Of a DNA stretch of 64,000 bases, positions 17,676-26,129 are shown in pieces. This stretch comes from Candidatus Binatia bacterium (lineage in GTDB: Bacteria > Desulfobacterota > Binatia > Bin18): NCBI GenBank assembly GCA_022820725.1, contig JAJEFA010000007.1:471215-535214 (forward strand), given 5' to 3'. The notes beneath the pieces are model-generated. The model was not told where the DNA came from. It ran no database searches and saw nothing but the letters and a program-made list of their open reading frames with translations. Made by a program: the position numbers and the translations under genes. The number at the start of each line of letters is the position of its first letter. The stretch's first letter is position 1.

Positions 17676-18167
17676 CTACGACCCCCGAGAGGCGTGCCGC
17701 ATTTCCCTTCTCCTCAGAGTCTCCGGAAAGAACTCAGCGTCAAGAATGTCTTCCAAGCGAAAAGGACAGGTAGCGGGAAAGCGTGTCACTGTCAGACCGG
17801 TTTGGTTGGCGGCGCTCCGGCGGGCGCGGGGGTATTGTCGCTTGACAAATGCTGGGAGCTGAGGGCGCAGACTGGGGCTGTCTTGGAGTAAGTCGGCAAG
17901 CGCATCTCGCGCATTGTCAATACTGTCTCGCCAGCTTCCTGAGCGCCGTTGCTTTTGCTTGGCCCATTTCAAGAGGTGGATGAGAAGATTCTTCAGATGG
18001 CTTTCGACTGCGCGCCGTTCACTCCGCCCCATGTCTTCCAACTCCTCCGCGAGCACCTCACAATCAATCTGGTCAAACTGACGAGCCCGAAGACGGGCCG
18101 CCTGTTCGAGCAGCCACGCATGGTAGTCGTGCTCAGAAAGTGGTGGTTTTGCTGATGGGACAGCCAT
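17676..18167 (-). CDS. DUF29 family protein
   Basis: 163 residues. The DUF29 pattern is clear: YHAWLLEQAARLRARQFDQI, LAEELEDMGRSERRAVESHL, then LLIHLLKWAKQ and a PSLR motif. The family is helical, often present in many copies in cyanobacteria and environmental genomes, and its function is unknown. aaggaa lies 7 nt before the ATG. It is 28 bp downstream of the retropepsin-like gene. Confidence 0.85.
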   Translation of the reverse strand: MAVPSAKPPLSEHDYHAWLLEQAARLRARQFDQIDCEVLAEELEDMGRSERRAVESHLKNLLIHLLKWAKQKQRRSGSWRDSIDNARDALADLLQDSPSLRPQLPAFVKRQYPRARRSAANQTGLTVTRFPATCPFRLEDILDAEFFPETLRRREMRHASRGS

Positions 18168-18195
18168 GACATTTCCTTATTCAAATCGTTTTGCG

Positions 18196-18582
18196 CTATT
18201 TCGCATCCATATATTTTACCGGGACCAGCCTGTGGCCGAGCATATCGACAGCCGCTCCGCATTGCTCAAGCGCGATATAGCCCAGTAATGGCTCGTATTC
18301 GCCGTTCTCCGGCTTCATGTCTATGAACAGTACTTCGTTGTAAATAGATCGAAAGCCTTCCACGGTTATTTTTACCGGACCGCAGACTGTTCCTTGAACG
18401 ACTTCTTGAGTCGCTGTTTGCAGTTCAACCGTCTCCTCCGAAGCAAACGCGCCGAACCGGCTCTTCCAGTGTGACGGTAAGGTGAGATAGCTTGCTCCGG
18501 TATCAGCGCGGGCGTCCAGTTTCATGGACGAGCCGGTTTCGGAGAAATTCTCGATGTCCACTGTTGCGACTATTCTTCCCAT
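18196..18582 (-). CDS. Retropepsin-like (clan AA) aspartic protease
   Basis: 128 residues, a single-lobe aspartic protease fold that should act as a dimer. The active-site motif is ADTGASYLTLP with Asp 27 and the triad DTGA at 27-30. A second loop EPLLGYIALEQCGAAVD fits the conserved hydrophobic-Gly turn. No signal peptide. ggag lies about 9 nt before the ATG. Target unknown. Proximity to DUF29 suggests one transcript. Confidence 0.78.
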   Translation of the reverse strand: MGRIVATVDIENFSETGSSMKLDARADTGASYLTLPSHWKSRFGAFASEETVELQTATQEVVQGTVCGPVKITVEGFRSIYNEVLFIDMKPENGEYEPLLGYIALEQCGAAVDMLGHRLVPVKYMDAK

Positions 18583-18661
18583 TGCGTATTAACTCCCGGT
18601 AGTTCTCTGCGGATTACCAGTCGAATAAAAAAAAGGAAAGGTCTCAACCTTTGTTTTGTCT

Positions 18662-18701
18662 CCGAGCATCCTGAGCGTAGCCAAGCGAAGCCGAAGGACG
18701 C
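18662..18701. repeat. Short dispersed CCTGAGC/GCCGAAGGA motif
   Basis: The stretch contains cctgagcgtag and cgaagccgaagga, a variant of the motif at 5-22. These short imperfect palindromes are common between genes in environmental genomes. It lies upstream of the second exbB-like gene. Confidence 0.4.
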
Positions 18702-18744
18702 TACCCTTCCCCTCAGAGGGGAACTCCGCTACATATACCGCGCT

Positions 18745-19461
18745 ATGCCAACACAGGTGGATTCTCCAGGAATTCTGTATTTTATCGGCCAGGGCGGGAA
18801 CATCATGTATCTCATTATCGCCCTGTCCATCTTCGCGCTGGCTATTGTCCTTGCAAAGTTTTGGGGCTTGGCGCGATTTCGAACGCAGCTCAATCGGCTG
18901 TGCGAGCGCCTGCATCTGCTCATTCAGGGGTCTGGAGGGCAGCTCGACCAAGACGGCACCCTGAACGCGGCGCTCCAGGTCTGCCGCGAGCATAATACGC
19001 CGCTCGGCCGACTGTTCGAGACGGCTTTCTTGTATCGTTTTGAGGAACGGACGGAGCTGACTCGACGCCTGGAACGATTCGGAGGCGAGGTAGTGGCCGG
19101 ACTAGAAGCGTATATGACGGCCCTGGCAAGTGTGGTCGGAGTCGCACCCATGCTGGGCTTCTTGGGCACGATTATTGGCCTGGTCGAAGCCTTTATGAGT
19201 TGGGAGACGCTGGGCGACCAAATTACCGTTGGCGTTCTGGCCGGCGGTATTTATAAAGCCATGTTGACCACGGCGGCAGGACTGACGGTCGCCATCCCCT
19301 ACTATCTTTTGTACAACCACCTGACCTCGCGCATACAACGTTTGACTCGTCTGACCGAGACGCGTACCGAAGAACTCCTCGATACCCTGACCGGGACGAC
19401 CGCGCAAGAATCCCTGCCGGAGGCCGTGCCGTTACAGGAGCCAGCCCGTCATGCAGTTTAA
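18745..19461 (+). CDS. ExbB/TolQ family proton-channel protein (second set)
   Basis: 238 residues with three membrane spans. VGVAPMLGFLGTIIGLVEAF and GIYKAMLTTAAGLTVAIPYY match the channel helices of ExbB. It overlaps the ExbD-like gene by 11 bp. It is only distantly like the TolQ-like protein at 9.1 kb. Start 18745 or the ATG at 18805 both fit. No TonB or receptor gene lies nearby. Confidence 0.88.
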   Translation: MPTQVDSPGILYFIGQGGNIMYLIIALSIFALAIVLAKFWGLARFRTQLNRLCERLHLLIQGSGGQLDQDGTLNAALQVCREHNTPLGRLFETAFLYRFEERTELTRRLERFGGEVVAGLEAYMTALASVVGVAPMLGFLGTIIGLVEAFMSWETLGDQITVGVLAGGIYKAMLTTAAGLTVAIPYYLLYNHLTSRIQRLTRLTETRTEELLDTLTGTTAQESLPEAVPLQEPARHAV

Positions 19462-19870
19462 ACGGAAGGCGAAAATCCTGACGAGTATGGAGCCCCTGGC
19501 GCTGACGGATATCGTCATCAATATGTTCATCTTCTTCTTCATCACCTTCAGTTTTCTGGCAACCTTTCAGAAAACACGTGAAGGTCAGGTCGATGTGAGT
19601 CTCCCCAAGGCTGCGTCCGCAAAACCTCCGGTTGAAAAAAAGCGCCTGAGTGTGAGCTTGAAGAAGGATGGCCAACTCTTCTTAGGTGAGACACCGACGA
19701 CTATTGAAGAACTCGAAGCCCGTTTCAAAGCCGAAAAGCTCCAGGGCGCGGACGTGACGCTTGTCATTCGGGCAGACGGCGATGTCACCCATAATCGGGT
19801 CGTTCAGGTCATGGACCTCGCGCGTACCGAAGGGCTGGGTCGCCTGGCCATTGCAACCCAGAGCAGGTAG
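19451..19870 (+). CDS. ExbD/TolR family protein (second set)
   Basis: 139 residues. One helix carries the required Asp at position 20 (LALTDIVINMFIFFF), followed by a periplasmic domain ending GLGRLAIATQ. Forms a proton-driven motor unit with the overlapping ExbB-like protein. Its stop touches a G-rich heptad repeat. Confidence 0.88.
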   Translation: MQFKRKAKILTSMEPLALTDIVINMFIFFFITFSFLATFQKTREGQVDVSLPKAASAKPPVEKKRLSVSLKKDGQLFLGETPTTIEELEARFKAEKLQGADVTLVIRADGDVTHNRVVQVMDLARTEGLGRLAIATQSR

Positions 19871-19905
19871 GGGTTGGGGGTTAGGGATTGGGGATTAGGG
19901 GTTGG
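19868..19905 (+). repeat. G-rich heptad repeat, copy 1
   Basis: Tandem units of the type GGGGTTG/GGGATTA follow the exbD-like stop at once. Runs of three to five G every 7 nt could fold as a G-quadruplex. Similar arrays lie at 35180-35217 and 43065-43133. Confidence 0.6.
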
Positions 19906-19971
19906 AGATGAGAGGAGTTCAGGGAGGGGAAGTCCGGCCTGAGCCCGAATAGCCGACATCCACACCCAGGC

Positions 19972-20847
19972 ATGTCTCCCTGGCAAGAACACAATCTGGC
20001 GGCCATCACCCATCGCCTCGCCCCACTCCGTCACTCCCCGCAGGGCATCCTTTTTGAGCGACGATCTGCGTACAACCATATTGTCGTCCGGAGAAAACGC
20101 AATCAGCTCCTGCTCTGTTATCGACACCAGCAGAGTCGCATTGAGGAAGTCCAATCTCGGCTCGACCCGCTCTCTCCGTTGGACCTCCTCTCCCCTTACA
20201 CCCAGGCGATGTTGCTGTCCTTGGTGTGGTGTCCTCAGCCTCGGCGTATTCTTTTTATCGGCCTTGGGGGTGGACGGCTGCAAATGGTATTGCACCATGT
20301 TTTTGGAAGCGCCCAACTGGAGACTGTCGAGCTTGATCCTCTTGTAGTTGACCTTGCCCCCCGCTTCTTTGGGTTTTGTCCGGATGGGCGTCAGCGTGTC
20401 GTGATTGCCGATGGCAGATCACATATACGCACACTCGCGGCTGGGACGACGTACGACCTTATTATTCTGGATGCCTATCAAGCCGAAGGGGTGGCTCCTC
20501 ATCTTTTGACCTACGACTTCTACTCAGAGTGCCACGCGCTCTTGAGCCCTGACGGGCTGGTCGTTTCCAACCTGCACGCTTCTACACCCGTATATGATGC
20601 CGCGCGCAGGACGTTTGCCGCGGCATTCCGATATACGACTGCCTGCTCGGTACCAAGCGGCAATATCGTTGTGACAGGCAGTGATACGGTTTCCCTGGAC
20701 TCAAGGATATTACGGAATCGAGTCGTTCTGGCAGAGCAGTTCGGGACAAGTGGTCTGCCGCTTGCAGCCTGGGCGAAGCAGGTCTCTTTCCGTGCCCCCT
20801 ACCGGAGGAGGGCATCTGTTCTGCGAGATAGCGGTCTTCCGGCATGA
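19972..20847 (+). CDS. Spermidine/spermine synthase-like aminopropyl- or methyltransferase
   Basis: 291 residues. The Rossmann cofactor loop FIGLGGG is at 95-101, an acidic residue follows at Glu 120, DGR at 147-149, and LDAYQAEGVAPHLLT around 166-180 is typical of the spermidine synthase superfamily. Many such stand-alone proteins do not make polyamines. The substrate here is not known. No partner gene is near. Confidence 0.75.
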   Translation: MSPWQEHNLAAITHRLAPLRHSPQGILFERRSAYNHIVVRRKRNQLLLCYRHQQSRIEEVQSRLDPLSPLDLLSPYTQAMLLSLVWCPQPRRILFIGLGGGRLQMVLHHVFGSAQLETVELDPLVVDLAPRFFGFCPDGRQRVVIADGRSHIRTLAAGTTYDLIILDAYQAEGVAPHLLTYDFYSECHALLSPDGLVVSNLHASTPVYDAARRTFAAAFRYTTACSVPSGNIVVTGSDTVSLDSRILRNRVVLAEQFGTSGLPLAAWAKQVSFRAPYRRRASVLRDSGLPA

Positions 20848-20955
20848 GTCGTTGGTGTGGACCTCGCGGTCGCTTTTTCCTCACTTGCTTCCATCACCCC
20901 GTGTTTTCAGCTACAACCCCTAAAATAGTAATCCGACTTCCCGTAAGGCTGCCGT

Positions 20956-21291
20956 ATGTCTGCCAGACACCGTTTGTATCTCCGGGTCGGAGATTATGTG
21001 ATTCATCGTCGCTACGAAGAATGGGGCACGGGCAAGGTGGTTGAGGAAATGACCTCAACCCTGGACGGTGGAACCTGTCTCGCACGGGTGGACTTTGAGG
21101 ACGGCCAGCAGCGCACCTTCGATAATAATCTTGACAGCCAATCCTGTTGTTATTTTTTTGGTGTGCGGCTCCATCAAAATCCCTTGTTAGACCCGGACGG
21201 TGATCCGGATTTCGCGGTTGCTTCCCATCAGCCGGAAAAACAGCATTCCCGACGAACAAGGCGTCCGGCCAAGCGTCTCTCCCGAGACTAG
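20956..21291 (+). CDS. DUF3553-like small protein
   Basis: 111 residues. The N-terminal 60 residues match a DUF3553-type beta barrel: LRVGDYVIHRRYEEWGTGKV, then ARVDFEDGQQRTFD. The tail from about 85 is basic and disordered (Arg/Lys-rich). Such domains are SH3-like and seen next to helicases and in CarD-like proteins. A nucleic-acid role is inferred. Confidence 0.65.
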   Translation: MSARHRLYLRVGDYVIHRRYEEWGTGKVVEEMTSTLDGGTCLARVDFEDGQQRTFDNNLDSQSCCYFFGVRLHQNPLLDPDGDPDFAVASHQPEKQHSRRTRRPAKRLSRD

Positions 21292-21296
21292 ACGAT

Positions 21297-21521
21297 TTAT
21301 TGGTGAGATTCGGGCGCTGCTTCTTGCGGCGTTTCGGCAGCTTCCAGGGTTTCCCCCCTAGGCCCAGTCCGTCCGACCTGTCTCAACTCCAGCGTTCTGA
21401 CGGTATCGGGGTTCACCCACGGCAGACCCATCGCACAGGGTTTTGCCATGCCTTCCTCTTCAACCTCTTCGTACTGCGGAAAGCCTGCCTTGCCGAAGTT
21501 GACCATCATCCGTTTGCCCAT
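21297..21521 (-). CDS. Small conserved-looking protein of unknown function
   Basis: About 74 residues from the ATG at 21521 (a GTG at 21527 is also possible); gaggag lies 5-11 nt upstream. The composition is MGKRMMVNFGKAGFPQYEEV followed by an acidic stretch and a Pro/Glu-rich tail. No family recognised. The ribosome site is the main support. Confidence 0.45.
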   Translation of the reverse strand: MGKRMMVNFGKAGFPQYEEVEEEGMAKPCAMGLPWVNPDTVRTLELRQVGRTGPRGETLEAAETPQEAAPESHQ

Positions 21522-21667
21522 CCACACGTTCTCCTCGTGATCTTGATGATCTATTCATGGCTCTTCTGTGACACAGGGTCAAGTCCGCCCGCTGCCCTCT
21601 AGCAAAATGATACCCCAATCGGTAGCCTAGACGGCAAATCTACTGTTCAGGTGAGGAAGACGACGAG

Positions 21668-24600
21668 ATGAAACCGGTTGCGGAAAACGTGAAGCTGGCC
21701 GAGGTCGAACTGGCGGTTCTACAGGCGTGGGACAAGAACGAGATTTTTCAGAAGACCTTGGCCAAAACCCAAGCGCAACCGCCCTTTATTTTCTATGACG
21801 GTCCGCCCTTTGCCACTGGACTCCCGCATTACGGACATTTGTTAGCTGGGACGATTAAAGACATTATCCCTCGTTTTTGGACCATGCGCGGGCGGCATGT
21901 GGAGCGTCGCTTTGGCTGGGACTGCCACGGTCTGCCGGTCGAGATGGAAATCGAGCAGACTCTGGGGGTGAATGGCAAAGCCGAGATCGAAAAATTCGGG
22001 ATTGCCAATTTTAATAATGAGTGCCGGAAGATTGTCCTGCGCTACACCCAGGAATGGGAAAAGACGGTGCGGCGGATGGGCCGCTGGGTCGATTTTCGGA
22101 ATGACTATCGGACCATGGACGCCTCCTTTATGGAGACGGTGTGGTGGGTATTCCAGCAGATGTGGGACCAGGACCTGGTTTATGAAGGCTATAAAGTCCT
22201 GCCGTTTTCCACCCGGTTGGGAACCGTGCTGTCAAATTTCGAGGCCAACCTGAACTACAAAGACGTCCAGGACCCGGCCATCACCGTGCGCTTTGCAGCC
22301 GAAGGCGAGGAGCAGGTCTTTTTTATTGCCTGGACCACTACACCCTGGACCCTGCCCTCGAATCTGGCCTTAGCCGTCGGCTCTGACATCGACTATGTGA
22401 AAGTCCGTGACCACGTGGATCAGGTCAGCTATATTATGGCCGAGGCCCGGCTCAAGACCTACTTCCCCAAGGAAGACAGCTACACGATTGAGGCCCGCTA
22501 TCAGGGCAAGGACCTCGCCGGCCGGACGTTTACCCCGCTGTTTCCCTATTTTGTCGATCAAAAGGAGGTGGGCGCCTTTCGGGTCATCGAGTCCGAGCAT
22601 GTGACCACCGAAGACGGGACCGGCATCGTCCATATGGCCCCGGCTTTTGGGGAAGAGGATTTTTATGCTTGCCAGAAGGCGGGTATGCCCTTGGTGAACC
22701 CGGTCGATGATGACGGCCGGTTTACCGCGGATGTCAGGGATTTTGTGGGTCTACACGTCAAAGAAGCCGACCCCAAAATTATCCAGCAGCTCAAACAGGC
22801 AGGACAGCTCGTTCACCAGGGCACAATCCAGCACAGTTATCCCTTCTGTTGGCGCAGCGAGACCCCGCTTATCTATAAGGCCGTCACGACCTGGTTTGTG
22901 CGGGTTGAAGCCCTTCGGGACCGGCTGGTGAAAAATAATCAGCTGACGGCCTGGGTCCCGGATCATCTGCGGGACGGGCGCTTTGGCAACTGGCTGGAGA
23001 ACGCGCGTGACTGGGCGATTAGCCGGAATCGGTACTGGGGGACACCGCTGCCGATCTGGAAAAACGAAACCGGCTCTGAAGTCGTGAGTCTGGGTAGCAT
23101 TGATGAACTCGCTGAGCGGACCGGAACGCGGGTCGCTGATCTCCATCGTGAATTTGTCGATGACCTGACGTTTCCCGATTCAACCGGGAACGGTGTCATG
23201 CGACGGGTGCCGCAGGTGTTCGACTGCTGGTTTGAAAGCGGTTCGATGCCCTATGCGCAAATCCACTATCCGTTTGAGAACGCAGAGCAGTTCTCACGGG
23301 TGTTTCCCGCGGACTTTATTGCTGAAGGGCTGGACCAGACCCGGGGTTGGTTTTACACCCTGGCGGTCGTCGCTGCTGCGCTGTTTGACAAGCCGGCTTT
23401 CTACAATGTTGTTGTCAATGGGATGGTGTTGGCCGAAGACGGCAAGAAGATGAGCAAACGGCTCAAGAACTATCCTGAGCCCGAAGAAATTCTGGCCGAG
23501 CATGGGGCCGATGCTCTGCGCCTCTACTTGATCAACTCGCCCCTGGTCCGGGCCGAAGAACTTCGCTTCAGTGAGCGCGGCGTACGGGATACGGTCCGCC
23601 GCCTGCTCCTGCCCTGGTGGAACGCCTATAAATTCTTTGTCACATATGCCCTGGTTGACGAGTGGCGCCCGTCCCATGCGCTGGAGGCGATGTCGCCAAA
23701 CATTTTGGATCGCTGGATCCTGTCGCGCAAACAGACCCTCATTCGCCGGGTCAGTACCGAGATGGAGCAGTATCGGCTGTACAATGTGGTCCCCGCTTTG
23801 CTTGATTTTCTCAACGAGCTGACCAATTGGTATGTCCGCCTCAATCGTCGCCGTTTCTGGAGCGAAGCCGATTTTACCGCCGAAGGCAAGGAGGCGGCTG
23901 ACAAGCAATTTGCCTATCAGGCTCTGTATGACGTTTTACTGACATTTTCCAAGCTCATGGCCCCGTTTACGCCGTTTCTGGCGGACGCCATCTATACGAA
24001 TCTGGTCACGCTCCAAGAGGTTGGAGCGGAAGAGAGCGTGCATCTCGAGCCGTTTCCCGATTACGATGAAAGCCAGGTGGACACTCGGCTCGAAGATGCC
24101 GTGACCCGGATGCAGCGGGTGATCTTGCTCGGGCGGAGCTTGCGGAACGAACGGAAGGTCAAAGTGCGCATCCCGCTCCAAACGCTGACGGTCCTCCATC
24201 GTCAACCAGGGATTCTTGATGAACTGCGCCCCTTGGAAGGCTATATACAGGAAGAATTGAACGTCAAAGAGGTCGTCTACAGCACGGCGGAAGCTGAGAA
24301 AGTCACACTCAGCGCAAAGCCGAACGCGCAGGTCCTCGGCCCTCGCTTTGGAAAATCCTTTGGTCAAATTCGCAAACGGATTACCGATCTGACTATCGAT
24401 CAGATGCTCATACTTGAGGCGGGAGACCCGATTCAACTCAATGGGGATGCCTTCCAACCCGAGGAGATTCAGATCCTGCGCCACGCGCGTGAAGGGTTGC
24501 CGGATGTCCGTTCGGACCGATTTATCTCTATCGATTTTCCGTGCGAGCTGAACGACAGCCTGATCGCGGAAGGGTTAGCACGTGAAGTTGTGCATTATAT

Positions 24601-24826
24601 CCAACAACTCCGCAAGGAAGCTGGCTATCAGGTAGAAGATCGTATTGCAGTAACCTATGAAGCGGATGGGCGCTTACATGATGCCATTACGCAACACAAA
24701 ACCTATATCCAACAAGAGACCCTTGCTCACGCCCTGGTACATCGCCAGCCAAGTGGAGATCAGGTCCAGAGTGTAGAGATTGATGGCGCGAATCTGACGG
24801 TTGGGGTGCAGCGCGAGTCGGCCTAA
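21668..24826 (+). CDS. ileS: Isoleucyl-tRNA synthetase (type 2)
   Basis: 1052 residues, charging tRNA-Ile. The HIGH-like motif PHYGH lies at 53-57 after GPPFATGL, and the second signature is KMSKR at 594-598. The editing domain and the C-terminal anticodon-binding part are complete. The bacterial C-terminal zinc finger (CxxC pairs) is absent, and the KMSKR form, length and sequence fit the IleRS2 clade, which includes eukaryotic-like, mupirocin-insensitive enzymes. No T-box is seen upstream. Confidence 0.95.
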   Translation: MKPVAENVKLAEVELAVLQAWDKNEIFQKTLAKTQAQPPFIFYDGPPFATGLPHYGHLLAGTIKDIIPRFWTMRGRHVERRFGWDCHGLPVEMEIEQTLGVNGKAEIEKFGIANFNNECRKIVLRYTQEWEKTVRRMGRWVDFRNDYRTMDASFMETVWWVFQQMWDQDLVYEGYKVLPFSTRLGTVLSNFEANLNYKDVQDPAITVRFAAEGEEQVFFIAWTTTPWTLPSNLALAVGSDIDYVKVRDHVDQVSYIMAEARLKTYFPKEDSYTIEARYQGKDLAGRTFTPLFPYFVDQKEVGAFRVIESEHVTTEDGTGIVHMAPAFGEEDFYACQKAGMPLVNPVDDDGRFTADVRDFVGLHVKEADPKIIQQLKQAGQLVHQGTIQHSYPFCWRSETPLIYKAVTTWFVRVEALRDRLVKNNQLTAWVPDHLRDGRFGNWLENARDWAISRNRYWGTPLPIWKNETGSEVVSLGSIDELAERTGTRVADLHREFVDDLTFPDSTGNGVMRRVPQVFDCWFESGSMPYAQIHYPFENAEQFSRVFPADFIAEGLDQTRGWFYTLAVVAAALFDKPAFYNVVVNGMVLAEDGKKMSKRLKNYPEPEEILAEHGADALRLYLINSPLVRAEELRFSERGVRDTVRRLLLPWWNAYKFFVTYALVDEWRPSHALEAMSPNILDRWILSRKQTLIRRVSTEMEQYRLYNVVPALLDFLNELTNWYVRLNRRRFWSEADFTAEGKEAADKQFAYQALYDVLLTFSKLMAPFTPFLADAIYTNLVTLQEVGAEESVHLEPFPDYDESQVDTRLEDAVTRMQRVILLGRSLRNERKVKVRIPLQTLTVLHRQPGILDELRPLEGYIQEELNVKEVVYSTAEAEKVTLSAKPNAQVLGPRFGKSFGQIRKRITDLTIDQMLILEAGDPIQLNGDAFQPEEIQILRHAREGLPDVRSDRFISIDFPCELNDSLIAEGLAREVVHYIQQLRKEAGYQVEDRIAVTYEADGRLHDAITQHKTYIQQETLAHALVHRQPSGDQVQSVEIDGANLTVGVQRESA

Positions 24827-25028
24827 CTGCTACTCAGTGATTGATCCCTTTCTGTCTATTGGCATAGGGTGTAATGAATCGCGTTTTGGCGTCATGCTGC
24901 CGGATCCCATGCGACTTCCCCTTGTGATATTGACCCGCTACCAGGGGCCGATTAAGGTGAAGAGGGTCAAGACTCGCTCTGATATTCAGAGAAAGCTTGA
25001 GAGAAGATCGTAGTCTGGGAGGTCTGAG

Positions 25029-25373
25029 ATGTATACGAAGAGCGGAATACGATGGGGTGGTGTCCTGGTGCTGACAGCGTTTCTTGTGAGCGCCTGCTCT
25101 CAACCCCTCTCGACCCGAGAGAAAGGCACACTGGGGGGCGCAGGACTCGGGGCCGCAACTGGCGCAATTATCGGGGCCGTCGTTGGGAGTCCTGGAGCTG
25201 GAGCCGCCATTGGTGGAGCGCTCGGGGGTGTCACCGGCGCAGTCGTTGGTGACAAAATGCAGAATCAAGAAACTCAGCAGCAGAACCAGCAGCTTCAGCT
25301 TGAGCAGCAACGGCGCGAGCTTGAGCAGCAGCGACAGGAACTTGAAGAACTCAAGCGGCAACAAGAATACTAA
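25029..25373 (+). CDS. Glycine-zipper lipoprotein
   Basis: 114 residues. A signal peptide ends in the lipobox LVSAC, followed by QPLSTREK and a Gly-zipper of the YMGG/Gly-zipper_2 type (LGGAGLGAATGAIIGAVVG, repeated once). The C-terminus is a Gln/Glu-rich coiled coil. It is a tandem paralogue of the next gene, lacking the OmpA domain. Probably outer-membrane attached. Confidence 0.82.
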   Translation: MYTKSGIRWGGVLVLTAFLVSACSQPLSTREKGTLGGAGLGAATGAIIGAVVGSPGAGAAIGGALGGVTGAVVGDKMQNQETQQQNQQLQLEQQRRELEQQRQELEELKRQQEY

Positions 25374-25392
25374 ACCGGAGAAAGTGTTGGCT

Positions 25393-26103
25393 ATGAGCAA
25401 GACGGTCCTTCCTCTGCTGACGTTCATACTGGTCTTTGTGATCGGCTGTGCGCAGCCCTTGTCGACCCGCGAGAAGGCTACGCTGGGTGGTGCGGGTCTC
25501 GGGGCCGCCACCGGTGCAATTATTGGCGCTGCGGTTGGAAATCCGGGGGCCGGAGCCGCCATTGGTGGAGCGCTAGGAGGCGTCACCGGCGCAGTCGCCG
25601 GTGACCGATTTCAGAAACGTGATACTGAACTCGCGGCGAACCAGCAGCAAATTGAACGGCAACGCCAAGAGATAGTGCGCAACCGCCAACTGCTTGAAGA
25701 ACTCAAGCGGCGCAATCTTGAGGCACGAGAGACCGAACGCGGTGTGGTGGTCAATCTTCCGGATGTCTTGTTTGAATTCGGGCGGTCCGACCTGACCGGT
25801 GATGCTCAGGGTCGAGTCCAGGGCATTGCTGACGTGCTGAATGATCAGGCTCAGGGACGACGGGTATCAATTGAAGGGCATACCGACGCTATTGGCAGTG
25901 AAGAAGCAAACCAACTCTTGTCTGAAAGACGGGCGGGTAGTGTCGCCAGCGCCTTGGCGACAGCGGGGGTCGACCAGGCCCGGGTGACAACAACGGGCTA
26001 CGGCGAGCGGTATCCGGTTGCACCGAATACCAACCCCGACGGCTCGGATAACTCAGCGGGACGAGCTAAAAATCGGCGGGTTGAAGTGGTGATTGAAAAT
26101 TAG
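25393..26103 (+). CDS. OmpA-family lipoprotein with glycine zipper
   Basis: 236 residues. Signal peptide with a lipobox ending IGC, then the same QPLSTREK plus Gly-zipper segment as the upstream gene, a coiled coil, and an OmpA C-terminal peptidoglycan-binding domain (LFEFGRSDL, IEGHTDAIGS, LLSERRA, GYGERYPVA, RRVEVVI). It would tie the outer membrane to peptidoglycan. Nineteen bp separate it from the upstream paralogue. Confidence 0.9.
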   Translation: MSKTVLPLLTFILVFVIGCAQPLSTREKATLGGAGLGAATGAIIGAAVGNPGAGAAIGGALGGVTGAVAGDRFQKRDTELAANQQQIERQRQEIVRNRQLLEELKRRNLEARETERGVVVNLPDVLFEFGRSDLTGDAQGRVQGIADVLNDQAQGRRVSIEGHTDAIGSEEANQLLSERRAGSVASALATAGVDQARVTTTGYGERYPVAPNTNPDGSDNSAGRAKNRRVEVVIEN

Positions 26104-26129
26104 TGGTCTGCTACGGGTGAGGGGATTGC

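Noticed and set aside
24827..25028. Gap after ileS as a riboswitch or ncRNA
   Set aside because: No conserved leader motif, strong hairpin or terminator could be found by eye.
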